Shown piece after piece: positions 1 through 8,307 of a DNA stretch of 64,000 nucleotides. The position numbers and the translations under genes are program-made. A model generated the notes under the pieces. The model saw only the letters and a list, made by a program, of their open reading frames with translations, made no database searches and was not told the DNA's origin. Source of the DNA: PALSA-1004 sp963829085 (GTDB lineage Bacteria; Pseudomonadota; Gammaproteobacteria; Burkholderiales; SG8-41); contig CAWHHJ010000004.1 of assembly GCA_963829085.1 (NCBI GenBank), forward strand, positions 62,001 through 126,000. The letters run 5' to 3'. The stretch's first letter is position 1. Each line of letters starts with the position of its first letter.

Positions 1-440
1 AACTCCGGAAATGTTTTCGACGGCAGCGACGGGTGGATGACCAACAGGTTGGACAGCATCGCAACGAGGCTGATGGCCGAAAAATCGCGCAGCGTGTCGT
101 ACGGCAGTTTCCGATACATGCCGGGATTCACGGTATGACCGAGATTCACCATCAAAATGGTGTACCCATCCGCGGGCGACTTCGCGGTGATCTCGGTGGC
201 GACCACACCGTTAGCGCCGGGTCGATTTTCAATAACCACACGCTGACCAAGACCATCTGCCAGTTCGTTTGCCAGTGCGCGTGCCGTCACGTCCGTGCCG
301 CCACCGGGTGCAAATCCAACCAGCATACGCACGGGCTTGGCCGGGTACGCGATTGGTTGCGCAAGCACAACGCACGACGACAAGACGCCGGCGAGCCACA
401 TCAGCCGGAGAGCTGACTTGCGTCGATCCCGCACCATCAT
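1..440 (-). CDS. TctC/Bug-family tripartite tricarboxylate transporter binding protein, partial
   Basis: This is the N-terminal part of a periplasmic solute-binding protein; the rest lies beyond the window edge. The start is a tandem ATG (440 or 437), followed by a positively charged segment and a signal peptide ending near V-L-A-Q. The mature part opens with Y-P-x-K-P-V-R and the family motif G-F-A-P-G-G-G-T-D, then E-N-R-P-G-A-N and S-P-A-D-G-Y-T. Bug proteins normally bind carboxylates in the periplasm for a TctAB permease or act as orphan sensors or scavengers. It sits 24 nt downstream of the VOC gene on the same strand, so the two probably form one transcript. The ligand cannot be told from sequence. 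Confidence 0.9.
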   Translation of the reverse strand, partial: MMVRDRRKSALRLMWLAGVLSSCVVLAQPIAYPAKPVRMLVGFAPGGGTDVTARALANELADGLGQRVVIENRPGANGVVATEITAKSPADGYTILMVNLGHTVNPGMYRKLPYDTLRDFSAISLVAMLSNLLVIHPSLPSKTFPE

Positions 441-464
441 GCCAACGCCGGCGCAGCTACGATG

Positions 465-866
465 TTATCGATCGCGCCTGCGCAATAGTTCGACGCTCAC
501 GCCATCAGGCGCGTTGATGAATGCGATGCGCGTCGTTGGATTGATATCAGTCGGCTCCAGACTGAAAGCGACCCCTTTGTCGCGCAGGCCGGCACAGTAG
601 TCGTCGAAGTCGCCCTGCACCTGAAAGCCGAAATGGTCAACGCCCCATTGCAGACCGGGCTTGGCGCCCGCCGCCTGCTCGGCAGGCCGATGGCCGCGCA
701 CAATGACGGCTGCGCTGCCGAACGCAACTGTAATCTGCGGCGCGCCGTTGCTAACCGTGTCTTTGATGATTTCACCACCGAGCTTGTCTACATACCAGCC
801 AGCGGCCGTAGCAGGATCTTTGCTTATGACGTGCACATGATCGAAGGACAGTCTGGCGTTAGACAT
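465..866 (-). CDS. VOC (glyoxalase/dioxygenase superfamily) protein
   Basis: A 133-residue protein with the vicinal-oxygen-chelate fold: an N-terminal F-D-H-V-H-V strand carrying the first metal histidine, a central V-D-H-F-G-F strand starting the second half, and a C-terminal S-V-E-L-L strand with the acidic ligand. Members are metal-dependent lyases, isomerases or ring-cleavage dioxygenases, and the sequence does not decide which. I chose the ATG at 866 because an AGGGA ribosome site lies about 8 nt upstream; an in-frame ATG at 884 is possible but lacks such a site. It precedes a TctC gene on the same strand, suggesting a role in catabolism of an imported organic acid. Confidence 0.85.
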   Translation of the reverse strand: MSNARLSFDHVHVISKDPATAAGWYVDKLGGEIIKDTVSNGAPQITVAFGSAAVIVRGHRPAEQAAGAKPGLQWGVDHFGFQVQGDFDDYCAGLRDKGVAFSLEPTDINPTTRIAFINAPDGVSVELLRRRDR

Positions 867-1083
867 ATGGATTCCCTGTGACATGAAGTTGGCCACGCGC
901 CGGCAGTGCTGGTTCGGGGCCGGCAGCATGAGTATGCCGCCGAATGTTATTACATTACGTGCGGCGCCGGAAAGGACTGGTCAAGGCAGCGCATTGAGAG
1001 TAGATTTTCTATGCGCGTCGTAGCAAACCAGTCAAAGTACAAAACGGCGCGCTCCGCAGCCTCACCGGTGAGAGGAGTGATGA

Positions 1084-1678
1084 GTGGCCAAATCAGTTGC
1101 GCCTGCCATGCCCTCTACGCCGCTCACAGGCCGCCGCGCCGTGCTCAAAGGCGTTGTTGCCAGCGGCATATGCTGTCTCACGCCCGACATCGCCATCGCA
1201 CAGTCCGACCCGCGCAGCGCGCGGCCTCAAGCCGGAGATCGCTTCGTATTTGCGAATGGAGATCGCAAAGGCGCCGTCGTACGGCCGGACGATGTTCCAC
1301 TGGGCGGCCCGCCGCTGACTGTTTATCCGCAAGATGCAAGCGGTACGACGCGCGATGGTTCGCGCCTCAACCAGGTCATATTGATACGCCTTGCGGCGAG
1401 CGACCTCGCGGAGACGATGCGTGTGCAAGCGGCCGACGGGATCGTCGCATACTCGGCGGTATGCACGCATGCGGGCTGTGATGAATGGGCGTGGTTGGGG
1501 GCGCAGAAGATGCTCAAGTGCCCGTGTCACGATTCTGAATTCGATCCCAAGGACGGTGCGCGCGTGAACGTCGGGCCCGCTCCGCGGCGTTTACCCGCGT
1601 TACCGCTCAAACTTGTGGACGGTGTGCTGCTTGCCGCAGGCAAGTTTCTCGGCTCGCGTAGGTTTTCAACCCGCATAA
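1084..1678 (+). CDS. Tat-exported Rieske [2Fe-2S] protein (frameshifted at the 3' end)
   Basis: The GTG start follows AGAGGAG by 6 nt. The N-terminus carries a twin-arginine signal (G-R-R-A-V-L-K-G, residues 16-23) leading to an A-Q-S cleavage region near residue 40. The cluster motifs are C-T-H-A-G-C (Cys127, His129, Cys132) and C-P-C-H (Cys146, Cys148, His149). This is the cytochrome-bc1 type, with the extra disulfide cysteines that go with high potential. An extra T near 1653 takes the reading frame off. Removing it gives an ending G-R-V-G-F-Q-P-A with a stop at 1676-1678. The gene lies 39 nt before a PQQ dehydrogenase, so the protein probably accepts electrons from it in the periplasm; that pairing is inferred from position only. 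Confidence 0.85.
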
Positions 1679-1717
1679 GACGCGTCCAGCGCGCCGTTAC
1701 CAATCGGAGGATATGTA

Positions 1718-3443
1718 ATGATCTCGATCAGATTGCTTGCCGGCGTCACGCTCCTGGCCATTGCCTCAACGCCATCGACTGTTGGTGCGCAGAACATCGA
1801 CAAGTACAGCCCGGTCACCCAGGAACGGCTAATCAAACCGGAGCCTGAGAACTGGCTGATGTATCGCGGCAGTTACGATGGCTTCGGCTACAGCGCGCTC
1901 GACAAAATCAATACGCGCAACGTCAAAAATCTCGTACCGGTATGGAGCTTTTCCACCGGCATGCTGGAAGGCCATCAATCGCCCCCCATCGTCAATGATG
2001 GCATCATGTTCGTAACGACGCCGAACGGACAGGTGCTTGCGTTTAATGCGAGCAACGGCGAGCTGCTGTGGCGTTATGCGAGAGAACTGCCCGAAGACCT
2101 CGTGCAAGCGCATCCGACGAATCGCGGTGTCGCACTCTTCGAAGATAAAGTGTACGTAGCCACCGTCGATGCGCATGTCGTCGCGCTCGATGCGCGAACT
2201 GGCAAGGTGGTGTGGGATACCGCCGCGGGCGAATACAAGAACGGCTATTACTTCACTCTTGCGCCGTTGATCGCGAAAGGCAAAGTCATGGTCGGCACGT
2301 CCGGCGGTGAGTTTGGCATCCGCGGCTATATCGCAGCGCTCGACGCCCAGACCGGTAAAGAAGTATGGCGCACGCACATGATTCCCGGGCCAGGCGAACC
2401 CGGTAATGAAACGTGGCCAGGCGAAACTTGGAAAACAGGCGGCGTGTCGGTATGGATTACAGGTCATTACGATCCACAGCTCGGTCTCGCCTACTGGGGC
2501 ACCGGCAATGCAGGCCCGTGGCCGGCTGATATGCACACCGGCGACAATCTTTATGCGACCTCCGTGGTCGCGCTCGACGTCGACACCGGCAAGATCCGCG
2601 GCCATCATCAATATCACTGGAACGATAACTGGGACTGGGATGAAGTTTCTGCTCCGCTCCTGATCGACGTCCCGCGCAATGGGCGCACTATCAAGGCGCT
2701 GGTGCACCCGGGCCGCAATGGCTATCTGTGGATTCTCGAGCGCAATGCCGATGGCATCAAGTTCGTCGAGGCACAGCCTTTCGTCAAACATAACGTCATC
2801 ACGAGCCTCGATCCCAAAACCGGACGACCGGTGTACGACACCGATCGCGTGCTGCGCTCCGGAAAGACAGTGACGCTATGCCCGTCACATTGGGGCGGCA
2901 AAGACTGGCCGCCTGCGGCCTACAACCCGAAGACGCAGCTCCTGTATGTTCCTGCGCATGAAAATTTGTGCAGCACACTCGTTGGCGAAGACAAGACACC
3001 CGCTTATGACGCCGGCAAGCGCTATGTCGGCACCAACGCAGCTTTGACGAAAGTGTTTATGGCGCCTGGCGCGGATCACATCGGTGAGTTGCAGGCATGG
3101 GACCTCAAAACCGGGAAGAAAGTATGGACGCACAATCATCAGGTACATGAACTGGGGTCCGGTGCTGACTACGGGCGGCGGGTTGGTATTTTCGGGCGGC
3201 ACGAATGACCGGTATTTCCGCGCCTTCGATGCGGAGACTGGAAAAGTACTTTGGCAATATCGGACGAACTCCGGTGTCACCGGCGTGCCAAGCTCATTCT
3301 CCGTTGACGGCGTTCAATATATAGCGGTGCAATCGGGTTGGGGCGTCGACGCGCAGAAAATGCAAACTCGCCTCAACAATTCCATGGGCACCAACACCTA
3401 TGTGCCGCAGGGCGGTGTTATCTGGGTGTTTGCGGTGCGCTAA
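1718..3443 (+). CDS. PQQ-dependent alcohol dehydrogenase-type quinoprotein (one frameshift)
   Basis: A periplasmic eight-bladed-propeller quinoprotein of about 574 residues, the size of the methanol/ethanol dehydrogenase family. It has a Sec signal peptide ending in T-V-G-A-Q and repeated propeller blades of the D-A-x-T-G-K-x-x-W type. The catalytic aspartate lies in N-W-D-W-D (Asp306). The aspartate two residues later (Asp308) matches the position that marks lanthanide-dependent XoxF-type enzymes; calcium enzymes have Ala there. The start follows CGGAGG by 7 nt. The frame breaks between about 3133 and 3145: the first frame stops at 3208, while the next frame continues with M-N-W-G-P-V-L-T-T and ends at 3443. 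No cytochrome c or PQQ synthesis gene is nearby; the upstream Rieske gene is the likely partner. Confidence 0.9.
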
Positions 3444-3465
3444 TCCTCTTTGGCGGTGCGACACA

Positions 3466-3900
3466 TCACGCGCTCTTCACGCCGCGCGCGGCGAGCAGCG
3501 CTTTGATTTTTGATTCCGGCTGCCAGTAGTTCGGGCCCTTGAGGAACTTGCCGTTGGCGTCGTAGATGGGATGACCGTCGGCGCCGAGCTTGCTTTGATT
3601 GCTGTCCATGATGATGTCGAGCACTTCTTCGAGCGGCAGACCATACTTCAAGGCCTCCGACCGGCAGTAGACCATGATGTCGCCGAGCACGTCCGCAATC
3701 GCCACTGCAATGTCGAGCGGACTGCTGCCTTTTTCAGCGAGCTGCACGATCGCATCGATCTCGTGCACTTCGTCGAGCAGCGTCGCCTTGAACTTGATCA
3801 GGCGGTCCTGCACGTTGGCCGGTAACGACGGCTGTTCGTGAGCCGGCAGCTTGTACATGGCATTCATTGCGGCGATACGGTCGGCAAATGTTTTTTTCAT
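3466..3900 (-). CDS. All-alpha NTP pyrophosphohydrolase (MazG/HisE-like)
   Basis: A 144-residue, mostly helical protein. The pair of acidic metal-binding motifs typical of the all-alpha NTP-pyrophosphatase fold is visible: D-E-V-H-E-I-D near residues 47-53 and I-A-D-V-L-G-D-I about 30 residues later. Relatives hydrolyse nucleoside triphosphates or phosphoribosyl-ATP to the monophosphate and pyrophosphate. No hisI domain is attached and no histidine genes are near, so a nucleotide-pool cleaning role is more likely than histidine synthesis. The start is the ATG at 3900 (M-K-K-T-F-A-D-R). The longer reading frame upstream of it has a composition unlike a protein. The gene converges on the PQQ dehydrogenase and is divergent from the peroxiredoxin. 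Confidence 0.8.
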   Translation of the reverse strand: MKKTFADRIAAMNAMYKLPAHEQPSLPANVQDRLIKFKATLLDEVHEIDAIVQLAEKGSSPLDIAVAIADVLGDIMVYCRSEALKYGLPLEEVLDIIMDSNQSKLGADGHPIYDANGKFLKGPNYWQPESKIKALLAARGVKSA

Positions 3901-4197
3901 GTTGTACGTTTCGTGTCTGCGTCGAAGTAGACGACGCGCTAGCTTACTACCATGTGCGGGCTTTGCTTTGTAACCGGTCTTCGAAGAGTTCAAACCGTAT
4001 GCGCCTAACTGAACGCAGTCGCGCGCACCGGCCGCACCGGGTTTACTCACGCTCTGCAATGGAGTAAGTTTCTGCAGCGGCGATCGGCACGTCCGACCGC
4101 CGCCCGATCGGCTGCTTTGGCCGGTCGCCGGGTTCAAGATCACACCGCAGTCCTCGCTCACGCCAATCGATCGACCTAACGCAACAAGGAGAAAGTA
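3901..4197. other. Intergenic region between divergent genes, 297 bp
   Basis: This should hold the promoters of the NTP pyrophosphohydrolase (leftward) and of the peroxiredoxin (rightward). I see no convincing coding frame. A short inverted repeat, TTACTC at 4043-4048 with GAGTAA at 4062-4067, could be a weak operator or hairpin. The last part carries the AAGGAGA ribosome site just before the peroxiredoxin ATG. I could not identify clear -35/-10 boxes. Confidence 0.4.
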
Positions 4198-4659
4198 ATG
4201 GCTGCACTTCAGGCAGGTGCGCAAGCGCCGGATTTTTCGCTTGCGTCGCACACCGCGCAGACGCTCACCCTGGCGAGCTTTCGCGGCCGCAAAACCATAG
4301 TCACGTTTCTGCCGTTTGCATTTACCGGCGGGTGAAAGAACCAGGTCAGCGGGTTCCGTGAGAACTACGCCAATTTCAAAGCGCAGAACGTGGAGATATT
4401 GCAGATCAGCGCAGATCCTGTGCCGAGCCTTAAAGCGTGGGCCGAACAACTTGGCGGCCTGCCCTTCCCGCTGTTGTCCGATTTCTGGCCGCACGGCGTT
4501 GTCGGCAAGGCGTACGGCGTCTTCAACGAAGAGCGGGGCATGGATGCACGCTCGGTTTTCGTGGTCGACGCGCAAGGTGTGATCCGGCACTCGCACGCGT
4601 ATGCGCCGGGCACCATACCGGAAAGCAAAGACCTGATGGAACGCCTGAAGGCGATTTAG
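4198..4659 (+). CDS. Selenocysteine-containing peroxiredoxin (TGA-encoded Sec46)
   Basis: A thioredoxin-fold peroxidase that reduces hydrogen peroxide or organic peroxides. Read through one in-frame TGA at 4333-4335, the gene gives 153 residues ending with TAG. The TGA falls exactly on the peroxidatic residue of P-x-x-x-T-x-x-C: Pro39, Thr43, U46 in P-F-A-F-T-G-G-U. The conserved arginine is Arg118 in A-R-S-V-F-V-V-D. The protein has no cysteine at all, so it would be a one-Sec enzyme needing an outside reductant. The frame is open and family-like on both sides, and the ATG follows AAGGAGA closely. SECIS-like hairpins start just after the TGA. An assembly error TGC-to-TGA is the main alternative. 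A NAD(P)-binding oxidoreductase gene follows 144 nt downstream. Confidence 0.8.
4338..4365 (+). promoter_or_regulatory. Candidate bacterial SECIS element (two alternative hairpins)
   Basis: Directly after the Sec codon, GAACC (4338-4342) pairs perfectly with GGTTC (4352-4356) around the loop AGGTCAGCG. The AGGTC in it equals the SelB-binding loop of E. coli fdhF, but it begins only 8 nt after the TGA. Alternatively GGTTC (4352-4356) pairs with GAACT (4362-4366, one G-T pair) around the loop CGTGA at 4357-4361, which begins about 22 nt after the TGA, the usual distance for bacterial SECIS loops. The two hairpins exclude each other. The element lies inside the coding sequence, as bacterial SECIS elements do. 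Confidence 0.5.
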
Positions 4660-4737
4660 CCCTCACGCCGAACGCGACGGTCTTATTGCAGTAACGCGGT
4701 ACATTTACTAGCATCGCGGAGCTGAGGTGGACGGCAA

Positions 4738-4761
4738 GGGCGCGCGGTCATTTGCGCGCCC
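4738..4761 (+). promoter_or_regulatory. GC-rich perfect hairpin in the Prx-oxidoreductase gap
   Basis: GGGCGCGC (4738-4745) pairs perfectly with GCGCGCCC (4754-4761) around an 8-nt loop. No T-run follows, so it is not a classical intrinsic terminator. It may pause RNA polymerase, stabilise the peroxiredoxin mRNA 3' end or separate the two genes. The oxidoreductase ribosome site (GAGGAGAG, 4788-4795) comes 26 nt later. Confidence 0.45.
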
Positions 4762-4803
4762 GCTGATGCCACCCTGTTCCATCTAACGAGGAGAGAGTGT
4801 TTC

Positions 4804-5875
4804 ATGAGCAAGATCTTATAACGTTCTGATCTTGGGCGCTTCGTACGGTTCGCTGTTGGCAACCAAGCTGCTGCTCGCCGGGCATAACGCCAAACTCGTG
4901 TGTCTTCCCGCCGAAGTTGAGCTCTTCAACGCCGAAGGCGCGATCGTGCGGATGCCGATCAAGGGCCGCGAAGGACTGGTGGAGATCAACTCGCGCAATC
5001 TGCCGGGTAAATTGTCGGCCGCAGGTCCTGCGGCGGTAAAGCCGTCGGAGTACGATTTGGTCGTCCTGGCGATGCAGGAGCCTCAGTATCGGTCGCCGGG
5101 CGTGCGTGAACTGTTAGACGCCGTGGCGAAATCGAAGGTGCCATGCATGTCGATCATGAATATTCCGCCGCTGCCATACTTGAAGCGCATCCCGGGTCTG
5201 AACGCCGATGCCTGCAAAGCCTGTTACACCGACCCGACCGTCTGGGACAGCTTCGATCCAAAACTGATCACGCTGTGCAGCCCGGACCCGCAGGCCTTCC
5301 GGCCGCCGGAGGAAAAGGTGAATGTTCTGCAGGTCCGGCTGCCGACGAACTTCAAGGCTGCGCGCTTCGAATCGGACGCGCACACTGCGATCCTTCGGCA
5401 GCTGGGATCCGACGTCGACGCGGTCCGGTTCGACGTGGGCGGCACCAAGATCGACTTGCCGGTGAAACTCAAAGTGCATGATTCAGTGTTCGTGCCGCTC
5501 GCAAAATGGAGCATGTTGCTCGCCGGTAATTATCGCTGCGTGCAGAAAGACGGCATACGATCGATCAAAGATGCGGTGCATAGCGACCTGGAAGCGTCGC
5601 GCTCGGTATACGACTGGGTAGTTAAGTTGTGCGTCTCGATGGGCGCAGATCAAAAGGACCTCGTGCCGTTTGAGAAGTATGCAAATGCGGCCCTGTCGCT
5701 CGGCAGTCCGTCATCTGCGGCCCGCGCTCTCGCGGCCGGCGCGCCGAATATCGAACGCACCGACCGCCTGGTGCAGACGATTGGCGCACAGAAGGGCATG
5801 AAGTCGGTTGAGGTCGACAGGACGGTGGCGATGGTCGATAGCTGGCTGGAAAAAAACCGGCGCAAGGCCGCTTAG
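4804..5875 (+). CDS. Ketopantoate reductase-like NAD(P)-dependent oxidoreductase (frameshift near the start)
   Basis: About 356 residues with an N-terminal Rossmann strand-loop-helix, V-L-I-L-G-A-S-Y-G-S, in the place of the GxGxxG dinucleotide site, followed by a 6-phosphogluconate-dehydrogenase-like helical half. It resembles ApbA/PanE-type 2-dehydropantoate reductases, but the substrate is unknown. The ATG at 4804 follows GAGGAGAG (4788-4795) by 8 nt. One surplus T near 4816-4817 makes an immediate stop, and removing it gives M-S-K-I-Y-N-V-L-I-L-G in the frame of the rest. A TTG at 4832 is the first start without that correction but would lose the first strand. The stop overlaps the GTG of the next TctC gene (TAGTG). 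Confidence 0.75.
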
Positions 5876-6849
5876 TGCAAGACGTCGTGCGCCGCGCGCT
5901 GTTAATGCTCGCGGTGCCGGCGTTGTTCGCTCTGACCGCCGGTGCGCAGGACTACCCGCGGAAACCGATTCGCCTGATCGTTCCCTATCCGCCCGGCGGC
6001 GCGAACGACAACATCGCGCGGCCGCTCGTACAAAAGCTCGGCGAAAACATGGCCACGCAAGTGATCCTCGACAATCGAGGCGGCGGCGGTGCGACGATCG
6101 GCGCCGACCTTGTAGCCAAAGCGCCGGCCGACGGCTATACCCTGCTCTTCTGCTCAACTGCCACGCATGCGACGAGTCCGCAACTGCTGAGCCGCGTCCC
6201 CTACGATCCTTTCAAGGATTTCGAGCCGGTTGTGCTGCTGGTGACATCGCCCGTGCTCGCAGCTGTCAGCAACAATCTGCCGATCACGACGGTCAAGGAG
6301 TTGGTCGCCGCCGCGAAGGCAAGCCCGGGTAAGCTCACCTACGGCTCCGGCGGCGTGGGCTCCGTTTCGCATTTGTCCGTCGAGATTTTCAAATCGATGG
6401 CCGGCATCGACGTGCTGCATGTGCCCTATAAAGGCGGCGGTGACTTTCAGGCTGACATGATCGCAGGCCGCATCGATATGCAGTTCAACAGCGCACCGAC
6501 CGTCGCTCCGCACGTGAAAGCGGGCCGTATGCGCGGCATTGCACTCGCGCGCGCCAGCCGCTGGCCCGACCTTGCCGATGTGCCGACTTTCGCTGAATCA
6601 GGCTGGCCGCAGTACCAGCCGAACGGGTGGTATGGCCTGTGCGCACCTGCGAAGACACCCAAGGCTGTCATTCAACGGTTGAATGCGGAAGCAGTCAAGG
6701 TGGTTACGTCACCATGGTTTCACGAGCGCCTCGCGGTGCTGGTCGCCGACCCGGTGGGCAGCACGCCGCAGGAGTTCGCAAGCTACATACGCAATGAGTA
6801 CGCCAAGTACGGCAAGGTCATCAAGACGACGGGTGCGCGCGCCGACTAG
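5875..6849 (+). CDS. TctC/Bug-family binding protein
   Basis: A complete 324-residue periplasmic binding protein. A signal peptide (R-R-A-L-L-M-L-A-V, cleavage after A-L-T-A-G-A) is followed by D-Y-P-R-K-P-I-R, P-Y-P-P-G-G-A-N-D and K-A-P-A-D-G-Y-T, with the ligand-loop sequence V-P-Y-K-G-G-G in the middle. The usual T-D after P-G-G is replaced by N-D. The GTG start overlaps the stop of the upstream reductase by one base, so the two are translationally coupled. This couples uptake or sensing of a carboxylate with an NAD(P)-dependent step. Confidence 0.93.
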   Translation: MQDVVRRALLMLAVPALFALTAGAQDYPRKPIRLIVPYPPGGANDNIARPLVQKLGENMATQVILDNRGGGGATIGADLVAKAPADGYTLLFCSTATHATSPQLLSRVPYDPFKDFEPVVLLVTSPVLAAVSNNLPITTVKELVAAAKASPGKLTYGSGGVGSVSHLSVEIFKSMAGIDVLHVPYKGGGDFQADMIAGRIDMQFNSAPTVAPHVKAGRMRGIALARASRWPDLADVPTFAESGWPQYQPNGWYGLCAPAKTPKAVIQRLNAEAVKVVTSPWFHERLAVLVADPVGSTPQEFASYIRNEYAKYGKVIKTTGARAD

Positions 6850-6957
6850 TTGCCGTGTCGAGACGCCGGAACTAATCGTTACAATTCGCGACTTACTACG
6901 AGCGATCTGATAGAGCTCGAATTAAAGACGATGGAATGAACATATCGATGCGCAAGC

Positions 6958-7069
6958 GCTGAACTTCCGGGACGCCTTGGCTTGGAGCGTTCAGCAATTA
7001 CTCTAGCCGGGCACAAGACGGCGGCATGAGCCGCCATTGCAGGCTCTGGCAACTTCCCAGGGCTTTTTT
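6958..7069 (+). ncRNA. Candidate structured small RNA ending in an intrinsic terminator, upstream of rtcB
   Basis: Three perfect or near-perfect hairpins lie in tandem in a 235-bp gap with no coding frame. GCTGAAC (6958-6964) pairs with GTTCAGC (6989-6995). GGCGGC (7020-7025) pairs with GCCGCC (7030-7035) around ATGA. GCTCTGG (7043-7049) pairs with CCAGGGC (7057-7063), followed by six T. This is the layout of the 3' half of a small RNA or of a leader that ends before the rtcB ATG at 7085. I do not recognise the family. The 5' end could be anywhere after 6850. Confidence 0.35.
7043..7069 (+). terminator. Rho-independent terminator just before rtcB
   Basis: A 7-bp stem with one G-T pair, GCTCTGG/CCAGGGC, has a 7-nt loop and is followed by TTTTTT at 7064-7069. 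It lies 15 nt before the rtcB start. It may end the TctC operon or a small RNA, or it may attenuate rtcB transcription. Confidence 0.7.
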
Positions 7070-7084
7070 ATTGTTGGTCCCCGC

Positions 7085-8307
7085 ATGGGAATTCAGTTAA
7101 CAATCGATAAAGGCCGCGTCCCGGTCAAGGTCTGGACGAAAGACATCGAGCCCGAGGCGCTGCAGCAGCTCATCAACACCTCGCAGCTTCCGATCGTGCA
7201 CGGTCATATCGCCGCGATGCCGGACGTCCATCTTGGTATCGGCGCAACCGTCGGGTCGGTGGTGCCTACGAAAGGTGCCGTCATCCCCGCGGCGGTGGGC
7301 GTCGACATCGGCTGCGGCATGAACGCGGTTCGCCTGTCGATCTCGGCGTCGGACTTACCGGACAACCTGCATCGCATCCGCTCCGCCATCGAAGCGGCGG
7401 TGCCGGTCGGGTTCGCTCAGCATCAAGCGAGCACGATTCGCCGCTCTCACCACGCCCGTACCGCGCGCGAGCACTCGATCAGCGTCTCGACACTATCGTC
7501 GCCCGACATCCGGGCGTGATGAAGATGCAGAAGCGCTTCAGCGAAACGTGGATTTGCCAGCTCGGCACGCTGGGCGGCGGCAATCACTTCATCGAGCTGT
7601 GTGTCGACAAGGCGCAGCGAGTGTGGGTCATGCTGCACTCCGGCTCGCGCGGTATCGGCAACGTCATGGGGCGTTATTTCATCGAGGCTGCACGCAAGGA
7701 AGCGATGCGCAATCACGTGCAATTGCCGGATCGAGACCTCGCGTATTTCTCACAAGGCTCTGCATGGTTCGACGACTACGTCGAAGCCGTCGGCTGGGCG
7801 CAGGACTACGCCCTGTTGAATCGTCGCGAAATGATGCGCCTAGTCCTGCACGTGCTGGAGCGCGAGCTTCCGTCCGCCATCTCGCCGTGGAAGATCGAAC
7901 GTGAAGCGATCAACTGTCATCACAACTACGTCGCACAGGAGACGCATTTCGGCGAGAGACTTTTCGTGACGCGCAAAGGTGCGATCAGCGCGCGCGAAGG
8001 CGAGATGGGCATCATTCCCGGCAGCATGGGCGCCAGGTCTTACATCGTGCGTGGCCTCGGCAATCCGCAATCGCTGTGCTCATGCTCGCACGGCGCCGGC
8101 CGGCGCATGAGCCGCACTGCGGCCAAACGTCAGTTCACCCGCAGTGATCTCGAAGAACAGACACGCGGTGTCGAATGCCGTAAAGACGGCGGCGTCATCG
8201 ACGAAATCCCCGGCGCGTACAAAGATATCGATACCGTGATGGAAAATCAGCGCGACTTAGTGGAAGTCGTGCATACGCTGAAGCAGGTGATTTGCGTGAA
8301 AGGCTGA
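7085..8307 (+). CDS. rtcB: RtcB family RNA ligase (one frameshift)
   Basis: RtcB joins 2',3'-cyclic phosphate and 5'-OH RNA ends using GTP and Mn(II), in RNA repair or tRNA splicing. The intended protein is about 407 residues, the E. coli size. Visible hallmarks are V-D-I-G-C-G-M-N (Cys77, metal ligand), G-G-G-N-H-F-I-E (metal histidine), H-S-G-S-R-G, G-I-I-P-G-S-M-G, and S-H-G-A-G-R-R with the guanylylated histidine. The N-terminal frame runs to about 7420 and the downstream frame picks up by about 7470 (R-A-L-D-Q-R-L-D), so one base is lost between them. The ATG at 7085 has no strong ribosome site. No rtcA or rtcR gene lies beside it. Confidence 0.92.

Noticed and set aside
906..1481. A 191-codon plus-strand frame overlapping the Rieske gene start.
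   Set aside because: It is Arg/Cys/His-rich without motifs, and the Rieske frame with its Tat signal and ribosome site accounts for the region.
1829..2791. A 320-codon minus-strand frame inside the PQQ dehydrogenase.
   Set aside because: Antisense shadow of a clearly recognisable gene; no ribosome site or domain.
3950..4135. Possible tRNA gene, because of GTTCAA-type words.
   Set aside because: No cloverleaf, acceptor stem or T-loop consensus can be formed; I found no tRNA anywhere in the window.
4198..4335. Peroxiredoxin as a nonsense-mutated pseudogene ending at the TGA.
   Set aside because: Both sides of the codon are fully family-like, the stop is exactly at the catalytic residue and is TGA, and hairpins follow. 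Selenocysteine explains all of this better, though a base error cannot be excluded.
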